DNA from: Pseudomicrostroma phylloplanum
Lineage: Eukaryota; Basidiomycota; Exobasidiomycetes; Microstromatales
NCBI GenBank assembly: GCA_039545275.1
Contig: BCHS01000003.1
Coordinates: forward strand, 434,001 to 498,000
Direction: 5' to 3'
DNA length: 64,000 nucleotides
Shown: positions 1-11,014 of the stretch, piece by piece
Layout: every line of letters begins with the position of its first letter
Numbering within the stretch: position 1 is the stretch's first letter
Translations under genes and position numbers: made by a program
Notes under the pieces: generated by a model
Databases searched by the model: none
What the model saw: the letters and a program-made list of their open reading frames with translations, nothing else
What the model was told of the DNA's origin: nothing

Positions 1-188
1 GACAGTACAGCGGGGTGTCTACCTCGGCCTTCCAGAAACATCTTACTGCGCAGAGCCTCACGAGGGAGGGACTGAGCGCACTTGGACCCCACGTCGTTGC
101 GCTGGCCGAGTGTGAGGGACTGGAGGCGCACGCCGAGGCGGTGCGCATCAGGCTTAGGAAGTTGCAGGAGGCCGTAGCGTCCGCTTGA
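1..188 (+). CDS. HIS4: HIS4 C-terminus (histidinol dehydrogenase domain), partial
   Basis: Only the last 61 codons are present (frame begins at base 3, stop TGA at 186-188); the rest lies left of the window. The peptide carries YSGVSTSAFQKHLTAQ followed by LTREGLSALGPHVVALAE and an EGLEAHAEAVRIRL tail, the conserved end of histidinol dehydrogenase, which oxidises L-histidinol to histidine with NAD in the last two steps of histidine synthesis. In fungi this domain is normally the C-terminal third of the trifunctional HIS4 protein, hence the symbol; a monofunctional enzyme cannot be excluded from this fragment. Confidence 0.85.
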   Translation, partial: QYSGVSTSAFQKHLTAQSLTREGLSALGPHVVALAECEGLEAHAEAVRIRLRKLQEAVASA

Positions 189-894
189 GGGAAATGCGGT
201 CGTCGTTCTGATCGGCACTGGACGTGTGGAGATGGGTGAAGAGTGCGAAAGACGACGAGAAAGGAGAGAAGGAGGGACGTAGACCCGTTTGTTGCCAGAG
301 GAAAACAGTAGAGGTGTACTTGCTTCGCAGCGTGTAGAAATGCAGAACCTTGTCCTAGACCCCTGATTGCCTTGACCTCCATCTGAGATCCACCCGTCCG
401 GTTCTTTCGAGCAGCTGCGCTCATCAGACACACCCACACACAAGCCTCATACCGACTTCCCCTTGTTTGGTCATGCATCGGGCGAGGACTCACGAAGAGC
501 TACATCGAACGATGGTAAACAGCTTCTCTTACGGTGAAAAAACAAAACGGCCGGATGCCAGGCTGGTATGAGACAAGACGACGCGAGAGGAGACGACACG
601 AGACGAGAGTGGTGGCGCGCTACCGGCTACAAAGTATTAAAAGAGACGAAGGAACAAGAGAACAGGTGACCGATGGAGGATTACACAAGGACGGGAGAAG
701 AGCGAGGAAGAGGGTACGAGAAGGAGATGAGGATCGGGATGGGGATATGGGTGCATGGAGGAAAGTAGAGGTGACCGGCGGGGNGAGGNGACTCTTTCGA
801 AAGTGGCGCGTCACTGATTGTCTACATGGAGGCTGCCGGTCCCATCTTGATTCGCTGAATGGGCATCTTCATATCTTGTGCTCTAGTCGTAGCT
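189..894. other. Intergenic region between convergent genes
   Basis: About 700 bases between the HIS4 stop and the stop of the minus-strand transcription factor gene. It is purine-rich on the plus strand around 540-780 and contains two N bases (784 and 789) in a G-rich run. Open frames here have no protein-like character. It should hold the two 3' UTRs; I see no other gene. Confidence 0.6.
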
Positions 895-1843
895 TCAAAA
901 CTGCAAATTGGGCCCGCTGGCCCCACCGGCGCCAGTCTCGGTAAAGTAGTCCTGAGCAGCCCAAAGGTCCCTGAAGACGTAGCCGAAGGGGTCGTCCTCG
1001 CCTCCCATGCCCGATTGCTGCTGCTGCTGCTGCTGCTGGTAATGGTGGTCCATCTGCGCCGGAACACCATCCTGCGCGCTGTACGAGACCTGTGGCTGAG
1101 GCTGCGCTTGCTGCTGCTGCTGCTGCTGCTGATGCTGCTGGTCCATCCCTCCGCCTCCGCCCACACCGTAGTCGACAAATGGCGTCAGGCCTGTGCTCCC
1201 AAAGAGATTGCTGAAGCCTGGTGTCAGACTGGGATTGCCATCCCCTCCACCTGTGCCAGCATTGGCATAGCCGGTCGCGAAACCAGAAGACGGCGCTCCA
1301 GTTGTGGCATTGGTTCCGCCACCACCTCCTCCCTGGGCAAAGAGCGCCGAGGAGAAGGTGGGCAGGTCCAGAGGGCTCGGGAAAGTGGCATCGAAGAAAT
1401 TTGGATTGCCGCTCGCGCCGCCGTCGTTGGACCCATGTAGACTAGCCAGCGATTCGATGAAACGCTGTTGACGCCGGTCGTAAGGCTGCTGGTTCATTGC
1501 GGAAGCAGGCTGAGTGGCCTGCCCCCGAGACCACGGAGCTGATGCGCTAGTGGAAGACGAAGACAGCTGAGCTTGACCGGGCATTGCTCTGCCGCTCTGG
1601 ACCCCTACGTCTGGGCCAGGAGCAGAATGAGCAGCGACACTGGCAGGGGAAGCGTCCTCAGATGACACTTCGGGCGTCGATACGATAGGAGTGACACCAA
1701 GGTCTTGAGTCGAGAGGGGCAGCGCAAAGGCAGCATTATTCATAGAGCCCTTCTTTGTTTCCGCTAAGCTGTTGGGCAAGTGTCTGCTTCTGTGCAGACC
1801 GACTACCGGTCGAGCATTCAGATTGATATCCTCAGTTGAAGTA

Positions 1844-1880
<37 letters not shown>

Positions 1881-4838
1881 CATCGCCCTCCTTGCCAGCC
1901 TTCCTCTTCGATTGCAGCTGGTCCACAGAACCCTCGTCATTGCCTGTGTCGCTCGCCTTTAGTAGAATGCGCAATAGGTCGTAGAGCTTGCCACCCAATG
2001 GCCAGCGATCTTCCAAATCTTTCAGAATTTCAAGGCACTTCTTGATATCTTCCATGGCTCCCGAAGATGTCCGCAGTCCACTACGTTTCGATCCCCACCG
2101 GACAAGCTGCAAGACACAGCCACACTCAAAGGCAAGTGTAGTAGCAAGTAGACCGGCAGAACGCACGACGCCCCTCTTCGAGAGGTTGTGGAGCATTTGT
2201 GCAGCCAAGCGTGCCGCATTGGTAACGATTGCCAGCGAAGGGAAGTTGAGGGAAGAGTTGACCCGAGGGCCTACGATGAAGGGTCGGTGCACGAGGATCT
2301 GAGCGTAGTAGTACTTGGCGTGTAGCTGGGTGCTCTGAATGAGGTGCTCCTCGTTGGGCTCGTCAGGATCGTAGCGCAAATGCGCAGGCACGGTGTCCAA
2401 CCACTGATTGAGCATCGAGTCAAGATCGGCCACAATCAGTTGGTCCCATCCTTTGCCGGCAATGCCTCGACTAGCTTTGGCCTTGCCGATGGCATAGATA
2501 GTTCGCAGTGTCTTTCCCGCGATCTCGTCGAGTTTTAGACGGCAAGCGAATCCGTCGATGCGAGGGGGCGCATCTGTTGGCTGCTTGGGTAGCTTGCCAT
2601 CTGCGGTCCTGCCCTGCATAAGCAGGTAGTCGTCCAGAGAAAGGGGCGGATCGACATCAAAGTCCTCGTCCTGGACTGCCATTGGTCGGCCGAACATAGT
2701 AGCCATTTCACGGTCCAACGAGTACGCAGTCCACCAAACGCGGCGCCACGCTTCTTCAATGTGGAGAGGATACTGAAGACGAACCGCTGTGATCTTGCGA
2801 TGAGCACCTGCGAATTGAAGTAGTCTAAAGACGGTACCAAGGAAGCTCCAGGCAACGCTTTGAGCTAGGTGTGTACCGAGGAGATCTATCAAAGCGGACT
2901 GCTGCGTCAGTGGTCTCTCCCATGTTACGCTGCTAGATTCTTGATTCTCTGTCCCGACACTCACAGACTATAATCAGCAGCAGGTACTGCGTGTGACTCA
3001 AGGAAGGGCTTGGCCAGGTCAGACGGAAACCGATTCGCCGACACGTGTTGTACCATCGCGCTCCTCGAGTTGATTTCAGAGCGTCTTCATGATAACTCTT
3101 GTCCAGCACTCGCTCATCGTCACAGTAAAGACTGGCGACAGCGAATACGGACATCGCGAGCAGGACCCACTCGCGATCCTGCCTCTTCTTTGGATCCTTC
3201 AAGTCCGCCCGGAACTGGGGCTCCGACAATACTGGATAGTCATTGTGGGGGCGCAGAAAATAGGCGTCTACCAGCTTTTGCTCCAAGTCGGGTTCGGGCC
3301 AAACTTGTCGTATGATGTCAAATTCTCTGACCTCTTCGTCGTCCCACAGAGACACTGTCAAGCAGCGAGGTATAGCCCAGAACTCCGGTCGCATTCCAGG
3401 GAATTGGGGCATCCGGTCGACGACACTGCAAGCGAGGTGGTCTGTTAGTTCGCTCTTCTTGTTCATTCTCTCCAAGGCAGGTATCAGATGGAAGGCGCTT
3501 GAGTTGCCGATGAACGATGCGGCTTGACCGCGTTGCTCATCAGAGAGACCTTCGGCACCTTTCAATACAGATGCAGCTGAAGGCGTAGCGAGTAGACGAG
3601 GGGGGGACAGCCTCTCGAGTGTTCCCGCGGGTGCTCTCGAAGAGACATAGGCGACATCGTCGGCGTGACTGAACGAGTCGAGACTCTCGTCATCGTCTTC
3701 ACGCTGCCGATCATCTTCGTCTGAATCTTCCGATTTGATACGAAGCCTACCTCCCAATCGAGCGATCATGGAATCCCTTTCGCTAACGTCAAGTGGTAGC
3801 AACGAGCGTGCAGGCTCACTTGGCTCGGGAATGGGAGGAGGCTTGACGAATTGAGGCCTCGAGGGGGAGCCAGACTTGCTCTGATCTTTTGGAGGGTCAT
3901 CGGGCAATCGGACAGGTAGCCCAATGCGGTCGCTGAAGTCTATGCCTGGAGCCAGTTCTCTGAGAAGCTGCTCGACCTTTTCCATGCGAGTCTCCAGGGC
4001 TTCAGTATAGCTCCTGGGGGGCGCTCTTCGCTTTGTCGCTTCTTCAAATCTGCAGACTTGGCCATACGTTATGCAATTTGTGCATGCTCCTTTGCCTTGT
4101 TGAGGTCCATCACATCGTACCTTCTTGCGCCTGCAGGCCTGTTTGAGAGGGAGCAGTGGTAAAGGCAAGTCAGACACGAGCGAAGATTCACCTATCCTCT
4201 CGACCCCTTCGTTCTTGTCCACTTACGTCACATGCTCGCTGAACTCTACGTCGCTTGCCTGCGGCATCACCATCGTCATCTCCGTCATCGGCAAGGAGCT
4301 GCTGCTGAGCCTTCGTCGAGGATGAGGCCAGCGGCGGGCTATTGTTCGAAGCCCTGCGAGAATGACTGACCACCGCTGAATCTGACGAGTGGATTCCCTG
4401 TGCGTATTGAGGCTGCGATTGCTGAGCAAAGGGGACGTGATTGCCAGAAGTGGCGTAGGCAGACTGCATAACGTGAGGACCGCCGGCTGAAGTATACAAA
4501 GCCGCTCCATCTGCAAAGGAGACGCCTTGTGCTGGATAGGTAGGATACCCGTAGCCGTTTCCTGCGCTGCTGCCGCTGCCGCTGGGCGCGGCGCTGCCCT
4601 GATGATCAGGTCTGTACATGTATGGGTGATGAGGAGGGCGAGGGGTGGTATTGAGGAGAGGACGTATGCTGTTGGGCACTCTCGGAAGGTAGGTGTGGGT
4701 ATGGTGTCTGGAGGGGAGAAAAGGGAAGTAATCCTGGAGGCGTGAGTGGACTTGGGAGGCAGGTTTGGGAAGGGTAATGGGTGTTGCGTAGGGACCTAAT
4801 CGATCACGGCTCTGGATGTTGCGTTGAGGTCGAGGCAT
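895..4838 (-). CDS. Zn2Cys6 fungal-specific transcription factor
   Basis: Spliced model: complement of 895-2885, 2965-4138 and 4227-4838, giving 1258 residues. The first junction (donor GTAAGT) joins RRRVQRACD to ACRRKKVRCDG and so completes a classic six-cysteine cluster at residues 203-233 (C-x2-C-x6-C-x9-C-x2-C-x6-C), followed by the linker and short coiled coil RSYTEALETRMEKVEQLL. The second intron (GTGAGT) lies inside the fungal_trans middle homology region; after joining it reads IIVYLLGTHLAQSVAWSFLG and then RRVWWTAYSLDREMATMFGR, typical of that domain. The C-terminal 300 residues are Q-, S- and G-rich with two polyglutamine runs and one polyalanine run. A nuclear DNA-binding regulator is clear; its target pathway is not. 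The exact second splice site is inferred from phase and family pattern. Confidence 0.85.
1019..1140. repeat. CTG/CAG trinucleotide runs (polyglutamine)
   Basis: Two runs of CTG on the plus strand (about 1019-1039 and 1108-1140) encode polyglutamine near the C-terminus of the minus-strand transcription factor. A third, related run at about 1848-1878 is read as polyalanine. They are in-frame coding repeats likely to vary in length between strains. Confidence 0.8.
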
Positions 4839-6160
4839 AGCGTGGATGGGCGGTTAAGAGGCGGACGTGAAGGGGGGAGGCGGTGTATGCCAATGCCAGG
4901 GCGCTGCCTACGTCGAGGATGAACGGCAGGTACGAGAGTCCGACGAGCGAGGAAGCTCGGAGGTGACCAGGCCGACGTAGAGCCAAGCACAGCAACCAGG
5001 CGCAAAGACGGACGACGGACGTGGGCAAAGCATCGTGGACAGCAATCGCCCACGTCCGTCGGCGCTGCCCTGACTCTGATGCCCCGCCGCTTTTGCCGTC
5101 GTGGGGCAGACTGCGAGCGAGCAGAGGAGACCACTGGCGGGCCGACTGTCATACCAATAAGCTGCCGTACAGCTTGGCGATCCTTGGCGATGGATTTCAC
5201 CACGGGTATGACGGATGACTATTCGGCCCTGAGTGGCACTCTCCATCTCACTCTTCGCCGCCCCTGAAGCCATCTCCATCCGGTTCCTAGCGGATGGGAC
5301 AGTGATGTGCCTCGCTCGCCTCGGCAAAGTTGAATTGACCGGCGCTACCAGTCTGACTCATCTTGCACGTCTACTCACAGGTACAGGGACGAAGATCACT
5401 CCGATGGACACAGAGTCAGCAGGGCCTTCCTTGACGTAGAGTGGAGCTCCACAAATGCAAGAGTTGTCTAGATGTGCCTACGCCGAGCTGGACACAAGTT
5501 CGAAACTTGCTCGCTGCAAAGCAAACGTGTGGAGGGTATAATAGCCGGAGAGGATGAGGATGAAAGGAGGAGAAGTGTCACTGGACTCTAGAAGGTTGCA
5601 CGCGGGCCCTGAAGAGGGTTGAGAGGAGATGCTAGACTGGGGCTACTCAGCTTCCTCGCTTCAGCCGTGGTGGCCGTCGGTCCGTCCGCCCTGGCGCCTC
5701 GGGCATTTGCTCCAATTCCCGCCAGACGGGCGGCGTTAAGCTTCCGCGTTCAAAGTCCGAACCTCGGCCCGCGTACGCCAAGGCAACGAGGGAGCAGGCG
5801 GTGTGGCAGAAGCAGAGGACATGAGATTACTTACCTTGTCATTCGCAAGCTTAGCCTTCGTCGCAGTGTCACTTGCTCCTTCTGGCGCCGTGGGCAGACG
5901 CACACGCTGGTGGCAGACAGTGTTACTGACTGTGAGAGGCGTGGCCTCCGAAGTGTGTGTCTGCCTGGGTGCGTGCCCGTGGTTGCGTCCGTGGTCCTGC
6001 GCTGGTGAGCCATGTGCGTCTGTCTGCGACGCCTCCACCGCGCGCGCGAGGAAAAAATTTGGCAGAGGCAACCGTCGCACGGCGCACCAACATCTTCCTT
6101 CTTGAAAGAGACGTGAGCTTCATCCTTCCGACCTTTCCATCTTCACCCATACCATCCAAC
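4839..6160. promoter_or_regulatory. Divergent intergenic region, transcription factor / FKBP
   Basis: About 1.3 kb separates the start codons of the minus-strand transcription factor and the plus-strand FKBP gene. Open frames in it are short, mutually overlapping and not protein-like. It must contain both promoters and 5' leaders. A TATA-like GTATAATAG at about 5536-5544 is the only core-element candidate I could see, and it lies about 620 bases before the FKBP start, so its relevance is doubtful. Confidence 0.45.
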
Positions 6161-7911
6161 ATGAGTGAACCCATTGCACTCTTTGGTTTGACCGTCAAGC
6201 CCGGAGATGTCCACCGCATGGACGTCCTCCGCGACTTTCGCATCACAAACGTCTCTCTGGGAGAGCACGTAAAGGGCAATGCCCGCGTGGTCGTCAAGGT
6301 GCACCTCATTCCCCAGTCTGGCCACCCCATCACAGAAGAGGAAGAGCTGCTGGAAGGTCTCATGGACGAAGACGATGACGACGACGAGGAAGATGACGAA
6401 GAGGATGAAGAGAAGGAGGCCGCAAGAGCCATGAAGCAATACCCCGAGCGGACGTTTGTGCTCTGCACCCTCACACCCGGCAAGATCGAGCAAGTGTCTG
6501 TCAACATTGGCTTCTCAGAGGCCGAAGAGATTGGCTTCTCCGTCACCGGTGACAACGAGGTCGACCTTTTGGGCAACTACCTCGCACCTGCTGGCGACTT
6601 CGATCAAGAGCCTTACGACTCGGACGACGACAGCGAAATCGACTCTGACGAGGCCGGCAGCTTTGACTCGGATGACGAAGACGACGATGAGTACGACTCC
6701 GAGGACATGGCTGCTGACGGACTCGACGGCATCCTCGCCGAGGGTGACAGTGAAGACGACGAAGAGGACGACTCGGACCGGTTCGAGAATCTCGGCGACG
6801 TGCCCTCCGTCGCCGCCGCCGAGAAGGCTGCCGCTGCTGTCCCCTCCAAGAAGCGCAAGGCCCTCGCCGAGCCGGCCGAAGCTGATGTCTCCATGGCTTC
6901 TTCGGTCGGAGCCGTGAGCGACGCCGAGCTGGCCAAGGCAGCCGCAGCCGAAGGTCTCGACGTATCCAAGCTTAGCAAGGCACAGCGCAAGAGGCTCAAC
7001 AAGAAGCTGAAGCTCGCTAGTGGTGATGCCGACGTTTCCGTCGCATCTACCTCGTCAAAGCCCGAAGCCGCATCTACTGTCAAGGCCGAGACCGTCAAGG
7101 CTGCTGTAGCCCAGAATGGCAAGGCAGCCAAGACCGCTGAGAAGCAAACCGTCACCAAGGATGGTCAACAGGTGAGTGTCTGCTAGCAGGAGGTCATCAT
7201 GAGCAGCGACGGAGAGACGTACAACAGCACAGCCTCGAACGTCGAAGCAGACGTCTTGTTCGACGTTGGCATACGGCTTGACGAAGACATCGAGGTAAAA
7301 AGGATTATAAACAAACAACACAGACCTGATCCGAATGCATTCGTGCTCACCTCTATCTCGAGGTTGTGGAACCCTAAAAGTATTGCCTACTCGTTATGAT
7401 TTACCTCTATGTCTTCGTCACCGTCGTAGTCGTCAGCGCTGTAGCGTCTGCTTCGTTGACGTCGTCGTTATCGTCGTCGCTGTCGCGTGCTCTTCTCGCA
7501 GGGAAAAAGAGAGTTCGAGTCACTGACGCTCTCGTCCCTTGTCCCCTTGCGCCACCTTGACGACACTAGACCTCCAAGACCAAGACTGCCTCCGGCCTGC
7601 TCATCGAAGTCAAGAAGCAAGGAGACGGCCCAGTAGCCAAGAAGGGTCAAAAGGCCGGCATGCGCTACATCGGCAAGCTGACCAACGGCAAGGTCTTCGA
7701 CTCGAACACAAAGGGCAAGCCCTTTGCCTTTAAGCTCGGAAAGGGCGAGGTGATCAAGGCTTGGGACGAGGGAGTGGTGGGCATGAAGGTCGGAGAGGAG
7801 AGGAGACTCACCTGCCCGCCCAACACGGCATATGGCGCTAGTGGTGCCCCGCCCGATATCCCTCGCAACGCAACCCTCGTCTTCGATATCAAACTCGTCG
7901 ACCTCAAGTAG
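6161..7911 (+). CDS. FPR4: Nuclear FK506-binding prolyl isomerase (Fpr3/Fpr4 type)
   Basis: Exons 6161-7171 and 7570-7911 give 450 residues. The N-terminus is a nucleoplasmin-like domain ([15 protein letters not shown], with [18 protein letters not shown] at its end) interrupted and followed by long Asp/Glu/Ser tracts, then Lys-rich segments ([20 protein letters not shown]). The second exon is a complete FKBP domain: [37 protein letters not shown] and [20 protein letters not shown], including the core Trp and the Tyr-Gly-Ala loop. Such proteins are nucleolar histone chaperones with peptidyl-prolyl cis-trans isomerase activity that act on histone tails and ribosomal DNA chromatin. The 398-base intron between the two domains is unusually long for this window and could hide another exon. 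Whether it is the Fpr3 or Fpr4 orthologue is not meaningful outside yeasts. Confidence 0.9.
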
Positions 7912-8431
7912 ATCTTAGTCCTGACGGCTTGACAGCGGCAGTCAATCCTGTCATTCAACCCCGGATCATCTTTTCTTCCTTTGCACGGATCGTCACCCAG
8001 TCTGTCTGTCTGTCACCCCTTCTGCCCCCCCTTCCCCTCTATAATGCTGCGTATGTCTTATCTTGTCTGGTCCGATCCCATCTATCCATCCCACTTGTAC
8101 TCTCACATACCAAAATATCATCATCCGTTCGTTCGTTCGCTCGTTCGTTCGTTTGTTCGTTCCCTTGCTTTCTTGCACCCCTGTCTGTGCGTCGTCTGCG
8201 TTGTCGTCCGCGATACGGCAAGAGCTTTGCGGGCGTATGCAGTCTATCCGCCAGTTGACACTCGACTCTCGATCGTCAGTCAGTCAGTCGGTCGGTCAGT
8301 CAGGCAATGCCGGCAGAGAGAGTTTCTGTAATGCTCATTATATTCCGCGTCGCATCGCATCGCATCCTCCCGTCTAGCACGCATGTAAAGGTTCGCAACG
8401 ACTGAAGATTGTACAGACAAGAGGCTGTAGA
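7912..8431. other. Intergenic region between convergent genes with tetranucleotide repeats
   Basis: Pyrimidine-rich 3' flank of the FKBP gene meeting the 3' end of the transporter gene. It holds a GTTC microsatellite at about 8126-8162 and a GTCA microsatellite at about 8275-8303. No gene seen. Confidence 0.65.
8126..8162. repeat. GTTC tetranucleotide microsatellite
   Basis: About nine imperfect copies of GTTC in the non-coding 3' flank of the FKBP gene; a second tetranucleotide tract (GTCA with GTCG variants) lies 110 bases further on. Confidence 0.8.
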
Positions 8432-11014
8432 CTATAGGCGATAAGGCGCTGCTTCTCCGGCCTTGTCACCCTCATCCTCATCACGGCCTCCACCTCCTTC
8501 TCCTCCTGCTCGTTCCGCGGCCTGCTTGTCGGCCCGTGGCGCGCTGGATCGCAGGAGAGCCTTCCTCCGCTCTTCTTCGGATAGAGCGCTCTGACCGCCG
8601 CCGCCGTCGAGAGTAGCAGGAGCAGGAGTAGGGGGCAACCGACGGCCCCGCTCTTCCTGCTCTTCGCCCCGCTCGTCCTCGCCGGCACGCCGGGAGGTAC
8701 CCCCACCTGCTCTAGGCGATTCCACCTTCGCCAAGTCTTCGGTAAAGGGCACGTGGGTTTGGCCGTTCGCATTTTCCCGCTGGGAGGTTCTGCGCGGCCA
8801 CGTATTAGTGCCCGGTGCCGCGCTGGTGGCATTGCGATATTTGTCGTTGAGCGAGGTGGGATGCAGTCTATCTTGGTCTTCATGCTGCTGATATCGATGC
8901 TGATGCTGATTGTAGAGGTGCTGGTACTGCTGCTGCTGCTGGTGCTGAGAAGTCGCCGATGCATGTCTCGAGTGAGAATGAGATCGCCCATGCATATGCG
9001 AGTGGGTGTGCGAGTGGGATCTCGCCCTCTTGTGTGTGTCGGGCAAGACGAGGTCCGGGATGAGCAGCGCGAGCGGGATCGTCGGCAGCAGCAGTAATGT
9101 CGCGGTGATGCAGAGACGGTGCATCGTCTCGGTCCATGCAGCGACGATGGCTATGCGCTGTGGCGATCCCATAGGGAAGCTCACCGCCTCGGACAAGCTG
9201 CCGAAGATGTGCAGGACTTCCTCGTCCGAGATCTCCGGGCCCAGATGCAGGCGCAGGCGGTCCGGGAGGACGGTCACGAAGATGAGACCCGCAGTGGCAG
9301 AGCCAATTGCTGCGCCGATCTCGGTGGTGAGGAGCTCCAGAGCAGTCACGATTGCCACGTCTGCGTGGGGCACACAGATCTGCGCTGCAATCTGCATGGT
9401 GATGGCCACGGACCCGCCCCCGATGCCTTGCAAAAGCTGGCAGAGGACGAGCATGATCGTCGGGTCGTGCGAGTTGCGATACCGGATCATCATACCCGTC
9501 CCGATCAGCCGCACAATGGCGCCTCCTACGAGAAAGGGCTTGAATCTCCTCGTCCAGGCCATGAGCGAGCCGATGCAGATACCAAAGATCGTCGAAGTGA
9601 CGTTCTGTGTAGTGGCAAAGTAACCCGTCTGCGTCTGGCCCCAGCCCTTGACCACTTGTACAAAGGCGCTGATGTACGTCCAGCTGAGGTAGAACGAGGC
9701 AAAGTCCAAGATGCCAATCAGGCACACGCACACCACTGCACGATTCCGAAGGAAGCGCAGCGGCATAATGGGGTTTGCGGCCTTAGACTCGCAGAAAACA
9801 AAGACGAGCAGTAAAAGCAGGCCGCCGACCATGACGGCTGGAGCCACACCAGGCGGGACCTTGGAGCCATGTCCCACGACGGTCAGAGGACCGAGAATGA
9901 GGGTCCAAGACAGTGTGAACAGTAACAGGCCGAGCGCGTCGATCTCTGTCGAAAGCTGTGAGAATGCAGACCCGCAACCCCGGGCAAAGATGGGAGGGCG
10001 GGCTAGCAGACCGGCTTTGCGAGCTTGACTTTGTCCGACTAGGAGAATGATGACTAGGGGTGCAGCAGCCAAGGGGACAATGATGACCCACATCCCGTAA
10101 CCTGCTCGCCATCCACCTCCCGAGTTGATGACAGCGTCAACGAGAGGTCCAGCTGCAGCCCAATTGATGAGGTACGGGATATTAACGAGGGAGATGACTA
10201 GTCCTCGCCACTTTGCCGTGGTCAAATCGGCAATGATGATTGATTGCAGTACTTGCACGCCAGTGTTGCCAGCAGCCTGTAGCATGATACCTCCGATGAT
10301 CCCAGTCATGGATTGCGCAGTGGCCACGATTGCGTAGCCAGAGGCGTACAGCGCCAGGGAGAAGACCAGCGCCTCGGCTCGCCCAAAGACGTCCGAGAGC
10401 TTTGCAATGGGTGGCTTTGCAATGGCGTAGATCATTTGCTGACAGATTGCTACAGTACTGAAGGATGCCAGAGCTCCAAATTCGGAGCAGGCAAAGTTGA
10501 GGTAGAGGAAGCCGGTGTTGCTGTCGAGTGAGGTGACGTAAGCAATTGCAAAGATAGCAGAGAAGATCATCAAGTACCGAGCTCTCCGCGCCTTGTTGTT
10601 CGTGGTGCTCAATTCTGTCTCGGTGGAAATGTGGCGAGACCGTCGTATAAGTGACCTCCCTTCCCGGTCATCCTCTTCGTCATCGTTACCTCCTCCTGCA
10701 ATGTCCGCATGCCAGGAGACGCCCCTCGGTCGACGCCGCGAGCGACTGACGCTCCGGGGCCGACCTTCCAGCCGTGGCCCTATCGGCGAGCTCGCCGCAT
10801 TGTGAATCAATGCGTCGAAGACGAGCTGCTCATCTGCCAAATCCTCATCGCCTTCACCGCCTTCACCTCCATCACTTTCGTCCGAGCTACCTGCAGACTC
10901 AGATTCGAACTCCAGAGGACTCGGTAACGAGTCCGTGATTGAAGCTCGACGTTCTGGATTCAGAAGCCTTGCACGTTCTTCTCCGGTGCCTTCTCTTCGA
11001 CCTTCGCTGCTCAT
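8432..11014 (-). CDS. Siderophore-type MFS transporter (SIT/ARN family)
   Basis: Major-facilitator transporter of the proton-coupled siderophore-iron family. The membrane core starts near KARRARYLMIFSAIFAIAYV and reads SLDSNTGFLYLNFACSEFG, then PPIAKLSDVFGRAEALVF and NIPYLINWAAAGPLVDA, all typical of fungal Sit1/Arn/MirB proteins with 14 membrane segments. Taken alone from MSSEGRREG (ATG at 11014) it has 860 residues. The N-terminal 140 residues are acidic and disordered; the C-terminal cytosolic tail of about 230 residues is extraordinarily His- and Gln-rich near 8860-9040. The frame stays open upstream without a stop and joins the DUF4112 exons (see next entry), so this may be the C-terminal two-thirds of one protein spanning 8432-12091. 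It would import ferric siderophores at the plasma membrane or endosomes. Substrate unknown. Confidence 0.85.
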   Translation of the reverse strand: MSSEGRREGTGEERARLLNPERRASITDSLPSPLEFESESAGSSDESDGGEGGEGDEDLADEQLVFDALIHNAASSPIGPRLEGRPRSVSRSRRRPRGVSWHADIAGGGNDDEEDDREGRSLIRRSRHISTETELSTTNNKARRARYLMIFSAIFAIAYVTSLDSNTGFLYLNFACSEFGALASFSTVAICQQMIYAIAKPPIAKLSDVFGRAEALVFSLALYASGYAIVATAQSMTGIIGGIMLQAAGNTGVQVLQSIIIADLTTAKWRGLVISLVNIPYLINWAAAGPLVDAVINSGGGWRAGYGMWVIIVPLAAAPLVIILLVGQSQARKAGLLARPPIFARGCGSAFSQLSTEIDALGLLLFTLSWTLILGPLTVVGHGSKVPPGVAPAVMVGGLLLLLVFVFCESKAANPIMPLRFLRNRAVVCVCLIGILDFASFYLSWTYISAFVQVVKGWGQTQTGYFATTQNVTSTIFGICIGSLMAWTRRFKPFLVGGAIVRLIGTGMMIRYRNSHDPTIMLVLCQLLQGIGGGSVAITMQIAAQICVPHADVAIVTALELLTTEIGAAIGSATAGLIFVTVLPDRLRLHLGPEISDEEVLHIFGSLSEAVSFPMGSPQRIAIVAAWTETMHRLCITATLLLLPTIPLALLIPDLVLPDTHKRARSHSHTHSHMHGRSHSHSRHASATSQHQQQQQYQHLYNQHQHRYQQHEDQDRLHPTSLNDKYRNATSAAPGTNTWPRRTSQRENANGQTHVPFTEDLAKVESPRAGGGTSRRAGEDERGEEQEERGRRLPPTPAPATLDGGGGQSALSEEERRKALLRSSAPRADKQAAERAGGEGGGGRDEDEGDKAGEAAPYRL

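Noticed and set aside
5480..5520. tRNA-like B-box (AGTTCGAAACT) upstream of the FKBP gene
   Set aside because: The B-box consensus is incomplete, no A-box lies at the right distance and no cloverleaf can be drawn.
5923..6576. 217-codon Ser-rich frame on the minus strand
   Set aside because: It is the antisense of the acidic GAN/GAG codons of the FKBP gene; poly-Ser is the usual shadow of Asp/Glu tracts.
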